Source: Streptomyces sp. TLI_105 (GTDB lineage: Bacteria > Actinomycetota > Actinomycetes > Streptomycetales > Streptomycetaceae). From it: a stretch of 64,000 bases of DNA. Shown here piece by piece: positions 1-7,915 of this stretch. Within the stretch, counting starts at the first letter, position 1; every line of letters starts with the position of its first letter. The translations under genes were made by a program, and so were the position numbers. Location of the stretch: assembly GCF_900105415.1 (NCBI RefSeq), contig NZ_FNSM01000001.1:2952501-3016500 (forward strand). The letters are read 5' to 3'. The notes under the pieces were generated by a model, which did no database searches, had not been told where the DNA came from, and was given only the letters and a program-made list of their open reading frames with translations.

Positions 1-877
1 GCGACGCCGAGGAGATGTCGATGCCCCAGGAGACGGTCGGGGGCTTCAGTCCGACGCCGAGGTACGACAGGGTCGCTTCCAGGGCGATGTACGTGCCGAG
101 GGCGATGGTGGCGACGACGATCACGGGGGCGACGGCGTTCGGCGTGATGTGCCGGATCATCATCCGGGAGTTGGAGGCGCCGAGCGCGCGGGCGGCCTGG
201 ACGTAGTCGTTCTGTTTGGCGGTGATGACCGAGCCGCGCGCGATGCGGGAGAGCTGCGGCCAGCCGAGCAGCACCATGAAGCCGATGACGGGCCAGACGG
301 TGGAGCTGGTCACCACGGACAGGAGCACGAGGCCGCCGAGGACGACGGGGATGGCGAAGAAGACGTCGGTGATGCGGGAGAGGACGCCGTCCCAGGAGCC
401 GCCGAAGAAGCCGGCGAGGCCGCCGAGGATGCTGCCGAGGACGGCGACGCCGAGGGTGGCGAGGACGCCGACGGTCACGGACGTCCGGGCGCCGTAGACG
501 GTGCGGGTGTAGACGTCGCAGCCCTGGCCGTTGAAGCCGAAGGGGTGGCCGGGCTGGGAGCCTTCCTGCGCCTTGGACAGGTCGCAGTCGAGCGGGTCTC
601 CGGAGGCGATCAGCTGGGGCCAGATGGAGATGACGACCAGGAAGAGGATGACGAGCGCGGAGATGATGAAGATCGGGTTGCGGCGCAGGTCGTGCCAGGC
701 GTCGGACCAGAGGGAGCGGGGCTTCTTGTCGGCGCCGGTGCCCTCGGGGCCGCCAGGAGTCTTCTCGAGCGTCTCGGCTTCCTGGGTGCCGAGGTCGGAC
801 GCGCCTCCGGCGCCGGTGGAGGCGATGGCGCGCCCTTCCTCTCCGTACGACTCAAGGGGTTCAAAGGGCTCAGGCAT
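1..877 (-). CDS. Peptide ABC transporter permease, DppC/OppC type (C-terminus outside window)
   Basis: This is one of two membrane permeases of an oligopeptide importer. The ATG is at 875-877; 292 codons are visible and the frame runs off the left edge. The first ~60 residues are cytoplasmic and polar. A first membrane helix lies near residues 67-87, followed by a large extracytoplasmic loop with two Cys (DCDLSKA, GQGCDVYTRT). A multi-helix permease core follows, with the conserved stretch RALGASNSRMMIRHITPNA that contacts the ATPase. The start overlaps the stop of the upstream permease by eight bases (870-877), the same octamer seen at 7908-7915 in the second operon. The matching ATPases presumably lie left of the window. 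Confidence 0.93.
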   Translation of the reverse strand, partial: MPEPFEPLESYGEEGRAIASTGAGGASDLGTQEAETLEKTPGGPEGTGADKKPRSLWSDAWHDLRRNPIFIISALVILFLVVISIWPQLIASGDPLDCDLSKAQEGSQPGHPFGFNGQGCDVYTRTVYGARTSVTVGVLATLGVAVLGSILGGLAGFFGGSWDGVLSRITDVFFAIPVVLGGLVLLSVVTSSTVWPVIGFMVLLGWPQLSRIARGSVITAKQNDYVQAARALGASNSRMMIRHITPNAVAPVIVVATIALGTYIALEATLSYLGVGLKPPTVSWGIDISSAS

Positions 878-1793
878 AGCGAATCCTCGGGTCAAGGACG
901 GCGTACAGGAGGTCGACCAGCAGGTTGGCCAGCAGGAACACCAGGACGAGGATGGTCACGAAGCCGACGACGGTCTGGGTGTTCTGGCGGACGATGCCCT
1001 GGTAGAGCTGGTAGCCGACGCCGTGGATGTTGAAGATCCGTTCGGTGACGATGGCGCCGCCCATGAGCGCGCCGATGTCGGCGCCGATGAAGGTCACCAC
1101 GGGGATGAGGCTGTTGCGCAGCAGGTGCCGGGTGACGACCCGGCGGCGGGGCAGGCCCTTGGCGACGGCGGTGCGGACGTAGTCGGCGCGCTTGTTCTCG
1201 GCGATGGAGGTCCGGGTGAGCCGGGTGACGTACGCGAGCGAGACGGACGCGAGGACGAGGCCGGGGACGATCAGTTCGTTGAAGGGCGCCTCGGGCGAGA
1301 CGGCCGGTTTGATCCAGCCCCATTCGACGCCCAGGAGCAGTTGGAGGAGCAGACCGGTGACGAAGGTCGGGACGGAGAGGACGACCAGGGTCAGCAGCAG
1401 GACGCTGGTGTCGACGGGGTGGCCGCGCTTGAGGCCGGTGACGACGCCGAGGGTGATGCCGATGACGATCTCGAAGAGGATCGCGACGATGGTGAGCCGG
1501 ATGGTCACCGGGAAGGCCGAGGCCATCAGCTCCGTGACGGGCTGGCCGTTGAAGGCGGTGCCGAAGTCCCCGGTGAAGACGTTGCCCATGTAGGTCAGGT
1601 ATTGCTGCCAGACCGGCTTGTCGAGGCCGAACTCCTTCTGCAGCTGGGCGGTGGTCGCCGGGTCGCAGGCGCGGTCGCCGCAGAGGCCGGCGATGGGGTC
1701 GCCCATCACGTTCACCATCAGGAAGATCAACAGCGTTGCGCCGAAGAAGACCGGGATCATCTGCAGCAGCCGCCTGATCACGTATCGACCCAC
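870..1793 (-). CDS. Peptide ABC transporter permease, DppB/OppB type
   Basis: This is the 307-aa first permease of the importer. The GTG start at 1791-1793 follows GGAGG with a five-base gap and gives the family N-terminus MGRYVIRRLLQMIPVF, whose first helix spans about residues 9-29. Two Cys follow in the first loop (LCGDRACD). The C-terminal half has the BPD permease domain with the coupling segment TAVAKGLPRRRVVTRHLLRN, and the protein ends LDPRIRYA as in most DppB proteins. It is transcribed after the binding protein (gap 1794-1885) and overlaps the next permease by eight bases. It is a clear paralogue of the permease at 7908-8840. Confidence 0.95.
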   Translation of the reverse strand: MGRYVIRRLLQMIPVFFGATLLIFLMVNVMGDPIAGLCGDRACDPATTAQLQKEFGLDKPVWQQYLTYMGNVFTGDFGTAFNGQPVTELMASAFPVTIRLTIVAILFEIVIGITLGVVTGLKRGHPVDTSVLLLTLVVLSVPTFVTGLLLQLLLGVEWGWIKPAVSPEAPFNELIVPGLVLASVSLAYVTRLTRTSIAENKRADYVRTAVAKGLPRRRVVTRHLLRNSLIPVVTFIGADIGALMGGAIVTERIFNIHGVGYQLYQGIVRQNTQTVVGFVTILVLVFLLANLLVDLLYAVLDPRIRYA

Positions 1794-1824
1794 GGAGGCC
1801 TCCAGGAAGGGTGGGTTGCGGGAC

Positions 1825-1868
1825 GGCGTACGGCCCGGCGCGGGGATCCGCGGCCCGGGCCGTACGCC
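1825..1868 (-). terminator. Intercistronic hairpin between binding protein and permease
   Basis: Two perfect 14-base arms (1825-1838 and 1855-1868) enclose a 16-base loop in the 92-base gap between the binding-protein stop and the permease start. There is no T tract. Such stems inside peptide-transporter operons commonly stabilise the receptor mRNA or cause partial termination; that role is inferred here. Confidence 0.55.
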
Positions 1869-1885
1869 GCCGTACTGCTACGTCG

Positions 1886-3511
1886 TCACTTGACCTTGAT
1901 CTGGTCGTAGACGGGGACGCTGAAGGGGTTCAGGGTCACGTTCTCGATCTTGTCCGAGTAGCCGGCGCTGCCGTTCTGGTACCAGAGCGGGATGGCTCCC
2001 ATGTCGTCGCGGAGGACTCCCTCGGCCTGCTGGAAGAGCCCGACGGCCTTGGCGGTGTCGGCCTCGGCGTTGGCCTGGTTGACCAGCTTGTCGAACTCCG
2101 GGTCGGAGTACTTGCCGTCGTTGGAGGAGGCGTTGGTGTAGTACAGCGGCTGGAGGAAGTTCTGGATGAGCGGGTAGTCCATCTGCCAGCCGGCGCGGAA
2201 CGGGCCCTTCATCTTCTGGGTGCTGACCTGGCTGCGGAAGTCGGCGAAGGTGCCGATCGGGTTGCCGACGCAGGCCTTGTTGTTGCCGAGTGCGTTGTTG
2301 ATGGAGTTGCAGACGGCGTCCACCCACTCCTTGTGGGAGCCGGTGTCGGCGTTGTACGAGATCGTCATCGTGCCGCCGGGGATGCCGCCGCCCTCGGCGA
2401 CGAGCTTCTTGGCCTGGGCCGCGTCGTACTTGCAGAAGTCGCCGCAGACGTCCTTGAAGCCGCCCTTCGAGCCGAGAACCGGGGAGGTCCAGTCGACGGC
2501 GGGGGTGCGGGTCTTCTGGAAGATCGTCTCGGTGATCTGCTGGCGGTTGATCGCCATGGAGAGGCCCTGCCGGAGCTTCTCCTGGCCCGGCTTGTTCCAC
2601 GCGGGGTCGTAGAACGGGAAGCCGAGGGTCTGGATGATGCCGGCGGGGACGTTGATGTACCGGCCGCCGAGGTCGGCCTGGACGTTCTTGAGCTGGGAGG
2701 CGGGCACGTCGTCGACGAGGTCGAGGTTGCCGGCCGTCAGGTCCGTGTAGGCGGTGTTGTTGTCGGTGTAGACCTTGAGGTCGATGCCGCCGTTCTGGGC
2801 CTTGTCAGGGCCGGGGTAGGCGTCCCACTTCCTCAGGGACATCTGGGAGCCCTTGGAGTACGAGTCGACGGTGTACGGGCCGTTGCCGATGGGCTTCGAG
2901 AGCCAGGCGGCGTGGTCGCTGTAGAAGGCCTGGGGAAGCGGCGAGAAGGCCGCGTAGCCGAGGGTGACGGGCCAGGTGGAGAACTTCTGGGTGAGCTTGA
3001 CCGTGAAGGTCTGGGGGCCGGTCACCTTGAGGCCGGACATGGTCTCGGCCGTCGGCTCGCCCTTGTCGGGGTGGACCTGGTCGTAACCCTCGATCTGGCC
3101 GAAGAAGGCGGCGTTCTTCTGGTTGTTCTTCAGGCTGGCGCCGTAGTTCCAGGCGTCGACGAAGGACTTCGCGGTGACCTTCTCGCCGTTGGAGAAGGTC
3201 CAGCCGTCCTTGACCGTGACGGTGAAGTTCTGCGAGTCGGTGGTCTCGATGTTCTCGGCGAGCAAGTTCTTGGCCTCGCCGGTCTTCGGGTCGTACTGCT
3301 TGAGCCCGCGGAAGATCATGGAGAGGACCTTGCCACCCTGGACCTCGTTGGTGTTGGCGGGTTCCAGCGGGTTCTGCGGGTCGCCCCACGAGGAACTCAC
3401 GATGCCGTCGGCCCCGCTGCCACCACCGCTGTCGCCGCCGCCACAGGCCGTGGCCGCGAGGGCGACGGCGGTGGCCAGTGCGGCCCACTTGGCGTGCGTG
3501 GCTCCGCGCAT
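1886..3511 (-). CDS. Oligopeptide-binding lipoprotein (SBP family 5)
   Basis: This is a 541-aa extracytoplasmic peptide receptor. The N-terminus MRGATHAKWA has a positive start and a hydrophobic core, then the lipobox LAATAC with Cys at about residue 23, so it is lipid-anchored. The mature protein starts with a Gly/Ser linker. Family 5 features include the WTFSNGEKVTAKSFVDAWNY region and YDPAQAKKLV-like segments (here KYDAAQAKKLVAEGGG). It is first in an operon followed by two permeases. GGGAGG lies seven bases before the ATG at 3511. It is closely related to the receptor at 9011-10651 over the signal peptide and domain order, suggesting the two operons arose by duplication. The ligand is not predictable. 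Confidence 0.95.
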   Translation of the reverse strand: MRGATHAKWAALATAVALAATACGGGDSGGGSGADGIVSSSWGDPQNPLEPANTNEVQGGKVLSMIFRGLKQYDPKTGEAKNLLAENIETTDSQNFTVTVKDGWTFSNGEKVTAKSFVDAWNYGASLKNNQKNAAFFGQIEGYDQVHPDKGEPTAETMSGLKVTGPQTFTVKLTQKFSTWPVTLGYAAFSPLPQAFYSDHAAWLSKPIGNGPYTVDSYSKGSQMSLRKWDAYPGPDKAQNGGIDLKVYTDNNTAYTDLTAGNLDLVDDVPASQLKNVQADLGGRYINVPAGIIQTLGFPFYDPAWNKPGQEKLRQGLSMAINRQQITETIFQKTRTPAVDWTSPVLGSKGGFKDVCGDFCKYDAAQAKKLVAEGGGIPGGTMTISYNADTGSHKEWVDAVCNSINNALGNNKACVGNPIGTFADFRSQVSTQKMKGPFRAGWQMDYPLIQNFLQPLYYTNASSNDGKYSDPEFDKLVNQANAEADTAKAVGLFQQAEGVLRDDMGAIPLWYQNGSAGYSDKIENVTLNPFSVPVYDQIKVK

Positions 3512-3633
3512 GGAGTGCCTCCCGTAACTCTTGCCGAGACTTAGGCCCCCATATCATCGCAAGCCGGACAGGGCCGCATCTCGGCGGCAGCTGTCCGGGG
3601 TATCGCGGGCCCGCCGTGGCCGACCCCCCGTCA

Positions 3634-3678
3634 CACGCGAATCTCCCCCCGTCCGCCGGACGGGGGGAGATTCGCGTG
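3634..3678 (-). terminator. Terminator after the M15-like gene
   Basis: A perfect 21-bp stem (3634-3654 with 3658-3678) with a three-base loop lies 14 bases beyond the stop of the gene at 3692-4228. No U-run follows, as is common in Streptomyces. It would also insulate the peptide operon starting at 3511. Confidence 0.8.
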
Positions 3679-3691
3679 GGCATGACATGCC

Positions 3692-4228
3692 TTAGTTGAG
3701 GAAGGTCACGTCCCAGTGGCTGCTCTCGCGGGCGTAGACGTTGCCCGAGGGAGCGGTGTAGAGGGCGGCGCCGTCACCCCGGGTGCCGGAGTAGGTGAAG
3801 GTTCCGGTGATGTAGTCGCTCAGGCAGGTGGTCGGGCTGAAGTCCAGCTTGTAGCCGTTCCAGTGGGAGTACGTGCCGCCGGCGTGGCCCGTCTCGGTGC
3901 CGCCGGTGACGGTCAGGCCGCAGCCGCTCGCGCGCTTCAGCGTCACGGCGCCGTCCGAGGACGCCTGGCGCAGGCCCTCGAAGGAGGTGCAGGCGCTGTT
4001 GTAGCGGTCCGTGCAGTTGCCGGAGGAGGTCCAGGTGATGCCGGCCGACGTGAAGATGGAGGCCGCCTGGGCGTGGGTCAGCAGGCCGCCGCTGCCGCCG
4101 CTGCCGCCTGAGGAGCCGGTGACCAGGGCCCGCCAGGTGGTGGGGCCGAGTGCGAGGCCTCCGGCGAGCAGGGTGCGGCGGCTGGGGGCGGGTTCGGTGG
4201 TGGCGAGCTTGCGGGTGAGGGCGTTCAC
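3692..4228 (-). CDS. Small exported M15-like peptidase domain protein
   Basis: This 178-aa protein resembles a widespread Streptomyces/fungal secreted family. The catalytic-looking part spans about residues 60-178. The spacing SHWNGYKLDF near residue 121 and SSHWDVTF near residue 171 resembles the H-x6-D and distal H zinc ligands of M15 D-Ala-D-Ala carboxypeptidases. Four Cys (GNCTDRYNSAC, SGCG, TTCL) suggest disulfides. The GTG start at 4226-4228 has only a weak GGGAG. The N-terminus has a twin-arginine-like SRRTLLAGGLALG rather than a classic Sec signal, then a Gly/Ser linker. The first ten residues repeat those of the mini-ORF just upstream. The peptidase role is inferred from motif spacing only. 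Confidence 0.72.
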   Translation of the reverse strand: MNALTRKLATTEPAPSRRTLLAGGLALGPTTWRALVTGSSGGSGGSGGLLTHAQAASIFTSAGITWTSSGNCTDRYNSACTSFEGLRQASSDGAVTLKRASGCGLTVTGGTETGHAGGTYSHWNGYKLDFSPTTCLSDYITGTFTYSGTRGDGAALYTAPSGNVYARESSHWDVTFLN

Positions 4229-4247
4229 GAGGGCGCTCCCGCCCTTC

Positions 4248-4379
4248 CTAGTACCGGTTCGCGCGGTCGAAGGAGCAGGACGTCGCGGCCGACGCTGGCG
4301 AGGAGGCGAGGAGGAGGCTCGAACCCGCCGTGGCGAGGGCCGGACCGACGGTGGCGAGCTTGCGGGTCAGTGCGTTCAC
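4248..4379 (-). CDS. 43-aa signal-peptide mini-ORF (possible gene remnant)
   Basis: A GTG at 4377-4379 preceded by AGGAG with a six-base gap opens a 43-codon frame. It starts NALTRKLAT and continues into an Ala/Leu core and an SPASA-A cleavage site, so it is a complete Sec signal peptide. The mature part would be only about twelve residues (ATSCSFDRANRY) before a TAG at 4248. The first 29 bases match the start of the downstream M15-like gene with two mismatches, and the two reading frames differ. It is either a tiny secreted peptide or the stump of a duplicated gene. Confidence 0.5.
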   Translation of the reverse strand: MNALTRKLATVGPALATAGSSLLLASSPASAATSCSFDRANRY

Positions 4380-4729
4380 AGGTGGCTCCTGGTCCGTAAG
4401 TCGTGGGCGGCGGCCGGCCGGTGGGCCGCGCCACGGCACACGCTGCCAGTCCCACCGGCCGTCCCGGCCGTCCCGGCGGGCCGGGTCCGTCCCGCCCGCC
4501 GGGCCGGTGCGACAGGACGGTCACGATGTCCGAGGCGGGGACACGGACGGGAGGTGACGTCCCGTCGGGCTCGCGGGACGGCCCGGGCGACGCGGGACGG
4601 GAACAAGACACCCGTACGCCCCTCCCATGGGACGTCCCCGCCCGCCGTCGCCGTCGCCGTCGCCCTCGCCCTCGCCCTCGCCCTCGCTCTCGCTCTCGCC
4701 GGAAGGGGACCGGGGCGCCCCGGGCGACG
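4380..4729. other. Gene-free stretch between mini-ORF and peptide operon terminator
   Basis: I see no defensible gene here. It holds GC-rich sequence with short CCGGC-type repeats near 4458-4500 and the hexamer tract listed separately. It must contain the promoter for the minus-strand mini-ORF and M15-like gene, but no convincing -35/-10 pair stands out. Confidence 0.5.
4642..4700. repeat. Tandem hexamer tract
   Basis: Consecutive six-base units run CGCCGT (three copies), then CGCCCT (about four), then CGCTCT (two). They drift by single C/T changes, a slippage-type microsatellite in non-coding DNA just beyond the terminator of the peptide operon. Confidence 0.85.
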
Positions 4730-4769
4730 CGAGAGGCCCCCGCACCCTTGCGGGTGCGGGGGCCTCTCG
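4730..4769 (-). terminator. Terminator of the five-gene peptide transporter operon
   Basis: A perfect 18-bp stem (4730-4747 with 4752-4769) has a four-base loop (TTGC) and lies about 40 bases after the stop codon of the last ATPase gene at 4808. Confidence 0.85.
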
Positions 4770-4807
4770 GGCTCCGGGCGGACCGGATCGGACGGCGTGT
4801 CGGTGCG

Positions 4808-5896
4808 TCAGTGCACCGGGACGACCTGCTTCTCCTCGGCGAAGTGGCACGCCGAGAAGTGGGCGGCCGGGGTGTCCTGGCCCTTGAAGCGCTCCGGGAC
4901 CGCGAGGACCGGAACCTCCTGCGAGCACTTGTCCTGCGCCTTCCAGCAGCGGGTGCGGAAGCTGCAGCCCGACGGCGGGTTGGCCGGCGAGGGGACGTCA
5001 CCGGTGAGGATGATCCGCTCGCGGTGCGCACGGGCCTCCGGGTCCGGCACCGGCACCGCGGAGAGCAGCGCCTGGGTGTACGGGTGCGTCGGGTGCTCGT
5101 AGATCTGCTCGTCCGTACCGATCTCGGCCATCTTGCCGAGGTACATGACGCCGACGCGGTCGGAGATGTGCCGGACGATCGACAGGTCGTGCGCGATGAA
5201 GAGGTAGGACAGGTTGAACTCGTCCTGCAGCTTCCCCATCAGGTTGATGACCTGCGCCTGGACGGAGACGTCCAGGGCCGAGACCGGCTCGTCGCAGATG
5301 ATGATCTCCGGGTTGAGCGCGAGGCCGCGGGCGATGCCGATGCGCTGGCGCTGACCGCCGGAGAACTGGTGCGGGTACCGGTTGATGTACTCCGGGTTCA
5401 GACCGACGACGTCGAGCAGCTCCTGCACCTTGCGGCGCCGGTCGCCCTTCGGGGCCACCTCGGGGTGGATGTCGAAGGGCTCGCCGATGATGTCGCCGAC
5501 CGTCATGCGCGGGTTCAGCGAGGTGTACGGGTCCTGGAAGACCATCTGGATGTTGCGGCGGACGGCCTTCAGCGCACGCCCGGACAGCTTGGTGATGTCC
5601 TGGCCCTTGTAGAAGACCTCGCCGGCGGTGGCCCGCTCCAGGTTCATCAGGAGCTTGGCGACCGTGGACTTGCCACAGCCGGACTCGCCCACGATGCCGA
5701 GGGTCTCGCCCTGGAAGAGGTCGAAGGAGACCCCGTCCACGGCCTTGACCGCGCCGACCTGCTTCTTGAAGAGGATGCCCTGCGTCAGCGGGAAGTGCTT
5801 CTTCAGGCCCCGCACCTGGAGGATCGGCTCGCCGCGGCCCACGGGGGCCTCGACGGCGGCGGCCACGGCCTCGTCGTTCTTGCTGAGGTCAGCCAT
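4808..5896 (-). CDS. Oligopeptide ABC transporter ATPase, DppF/OppF type
   Basis: This 362-aa ATPase powers peptide import. It has Walker A GESGCGKST near residues 68-76, the Q-loop VFQDPYTSLNPRMT, signature FSGGQRQR near 177-184, Walker B EIIICDEP near 195-202 and the H-loop IAHDLS. The C-terminal oligopeptide-ATPase extension carries CSFRTRCWKAQDKC, a Cys cluster typical of the family (often an Fe-S site). It is last in the operon and overlaps the previous ATPase by eight bases (5889-5896), so translation is probably coupled. A strong hairpin follows. Confidence 0.96.
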   Translation of the reverse strand: MADLSKNDEAVAAAVEAPVGRGEPILQVRGLKKHFPLTQGILFKKQVGAVKAVDGVSFDLFQGETLGIVGESGCGKSTVAKLLMNLERATAGEVFYKGQDITKLSGRALKAVRRNIQMVFQDPYTSLNPRMTVGDIIGEPFDIHPEVAPKGDRRRKVQELLDVVGLNPEYINRYPHQFSGGQRQRIGIARGLALNPEIIICDEPVSALDVSVQAQVINLMGKLQDEFNLSYLFIAHDLSIVRHISDRVGVMYLGKMAEIGTDEQIYEHPTHPYTQALLSAVPVPDPEARAHRERIILTGDVPSPANPPSGCSFRTRCWKAQDKCSQEVPVLAVPERFKGQDTPAAHFSACHFAEEKQVVPVH

Positions 5897-6947
5897 GGAT
5901 CGTCTCCTTCCAGAAGTGGCAGGCGCTCTTACGGCCCGGGAGATCCGCGCCGTCCTGCTCGGTGACCGGCACCAGGGCCGGGATCTCCGTGCGGCAGATG
6001 TCGTCGGCCTTGGGGCAGCGCGGGTTGAAGGCGCAGCCGGTGGGCACCTTGAGCAGGTTGGGCGGCAGGCCCTTGATCGCGTAGAGCTCCTGGCCCTTCT
6101 GGTCCAGGCGCGGGATCGAGTCCAGCAGACCGCGGGTGTACGGGTGGGCCGGGCGCTTGTACAGCTCGTGCACCGGCGCCTGCTCGACGATCCGGCCGGC
6201 GTACATCACGGCGATCTTGTCCGCGACGTCGGCGACGACGCCGAGGTCGTGGGTGATCAGGATCAGACCCATGTTGTATTCCTGCTGGAGCTCCGCGAGG
6301 AGGTCCATGACCTGGGCCTGGACGGTCACGTCGAGAGCCGTGGTGGGCTCGTCGGCGATGATCAGGTCCGGCTCCAGGGCGAGCGCCATGGCGATCATGA
6401 TGCGCTGGCGCATGCCGCCGGAGAACTGGTGGGGGTAGTCGGAGACCCGCGCCTTGGCGGCGGGGATCTTGACCTTGTCCATCAGCTCGATGGCCTTGAC
6501 CTTGGCGTCCTTCTTGGACATGCCGTGGTGGACCCGGAACATCTCGCCGAGCTGGTAGCCGACGGTGAGGACCGGGTTGAGGGAGGACAGCGCGTCCTGG
6601 AAGATCATCGCGATCTTCCGGCCGCGGATCTTCCGGCGGTCCTCCTCGGACATCTTCAGCATGTCCTCGCCGCGGAACAGGATCTCGCCCTGCGGGATCT
6701 TGCCGGGCGGCATGTCGAGGATGCCCATGACGGCCTGGGCGGTGACGGACTTGCCGGAGCCGGACTCGCCGAGGACGGCGAGGGTCTCGCCGGCGTTCAC
6801 CGAGTAGTTGACGCCGTTGACCGCCTTGGCCACACCGTCACGGGTGTGGAACTCCACGTGCAGGTCGCGGACTTCGAGGAGCGGACCGGTGTGGTCGGAA
6901 CCGCCGCGCGGCGCCGGGACGGCCGCGGTCTTGTCGATGATGCTCAT
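5889..6947 (-). CDS. Oligopeptide ABC transporter ATPase, DppD/OppD type
   Basis: This 352-aa ATPase is the partner of the one at 4808-5896; the two form a heterodimer under the permeases. Walker A GESGSGKS is near residues 59-66, signature FSGGMRQR near 174-181 and Walker B DLIIADEPTTALD follows. The C-terminal domain ends with CAFNPRCPKADDIC. It starts with ATG at 6945-6947, 14 bases after the permease stop, and shows all family landmarks at normal length. Confidence 0.96.
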   Translation of the reverse strand: MSIIDKTAAVPAPRGGSDHTGPLLEVRDLHVEFHTRDGVAKAVNGVNYSVNAGETLAVLGESGSGKSVTAQAVMGILDMPPGKIPQGEILFRGEDMLKMSEEDRRKIRGRKIAMIFQDALSSLNPVLTVGYQLGEMFRVHHGMSKKDAKVKAIELMDKVKIPAAKARVSDYPHQFSGGMRQRIMIAMALALEPDLIIADEPTTALDVTVQAQVMDLLAELQQEYNMGLILITHDLGVVADVADKIAVMYAGRIVEQAPVHELYKRPAHPYTRGLLDSIPRLDQKGQELYAIKGLPPNLLKVPTGCAFNPRCPKADDICRTEIPALVPVTEQDGADLPGRKSACHFWKETIHG

Positions 6948-6961
6948 CTGTTACGCCCTCC

Positions 6962-7915
6962 TCAGCGCAGCTTGGGGTCGAGGGCGTTGCGTACGGCTTC
7001 GCCGAGCATGATGAACGCCAGAACCGTGATGCTCAGCATGATCGAGGGCCAGAGCAGGATGTGCGGGGCCACTCGGATCTGGGCGACGCCCGCGGAGATG
7101 TCGACACCCCACGAGACGGTCGGGGCGGCGAGGCCCAGACCCAGGAAGGACAGGGTCGCCTCGGCCGAGATGTAGCCGCCGAGCGCGATGGTCGAGACGA
7201 CGATCACCGGGGCCATGGCGTTCGGCAGGATGTGCCGGAAGAGGATCCGGACGGTGCCGGCGCCGAGGGCCTTCGCCGCGTGGACGTAGTCGGCCTGCTT
7301 GACCGTGATCACGGCACCGCGCATGACGCGGGTGATCTGGGTCCAGCCGAGGAACGCGAGGGCGAAGACGACGACCCAGACGGTCCGCTCGACGAACGAC
7401 TGCAGGACGACCATGGCGCCGAGCAGGAACGGGATGCCGAAGAAGATGTCCGTGATCCGGGAGAGGATCGCGTCGACGATGCCGCCGAAGTAGCCGGCGA
7501 TCATGCCCATGATGCCGCCGATGACGGTGACGATCGCGGTGACGGCGATGCCGACGATGATCGAGGCGCGGGTGCCGTGGATCAGCCGGGCGTAGACCGA
7601 GCGGCCCTGGCCGTCGTAGCCCAGCCACTCCGGCGAACCGACCTTGCCCAGCTCGGGCTTGCCCAGGAAGTGGTGGACCAGGTCACCGGCGGTCGGGGAC
7701 GCGCTGGTGAAGAGGGTCGGCCAGGCCGCGATCAGCAGCAGCAGCGCGATCAGCGCCGACGAGACGATGAAGTACGGGTTGCGGCGCAGGTCGGCCCAGG
7801 CGTCGCCCCAGAGGCTGCGGGCCTTCTCCTGCGTCGGTGCCGGCGCCGAGTCCACGAGGGGCGGGGCGATGGCGTCCTCGACGGCCGCGGCAGCGGTCTT
7901 GGTCACGTCAGGCAT
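6962..7915 (-). CDS. Peptide ABC transporter permease, DppC/OppC type
   Basis: This 317-aa second permease has a polar N-terminus of about 45 residues, then a first helix within SSALIALLLLIAAWP and a long external loop. A five-helix permease core follows, with the coupling loop AKALGAGTVRILFRHILPNA. It ends EAVRNALDPKLR. The ATG overlaps the stop of the preceding permease through the same eight-base overlap as at 870-877. It is paralogous to the truncated permease at the left edge, with the shared segment RSLWGDAWADLRRNPYFI versus RSLWSDAWHDLRRNPIFI. Confidence 0.95.
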   Translation of the reverse strand: MPDVTKTAAAAVEDAIAPPLVDSAPAPTQEKARSLWGDAWADLRRNPYFIVSSALIALLLLIAAWPTLFTSASPTAGDLVHHFLGKPELGKVGSPEWLGYDGQGRSVYARLIHGTRASIIVGIAVTAIVTVIGGIMGMIAGYFGGIVDAILSRITDIFFGIPFLLGAMVVLQSFVERTVWVVVFALAFLGWTQITRVMRGAVITVKQADYVHAAKALGAGTVRILFRHILPNAMAPVIVVSTIALGGYISAEATLSFLGLGLAAPTVSWGVDISAGVAQIRVAPHILLWPSIMLSITVLAFIMLGEAVRNALDPKLR

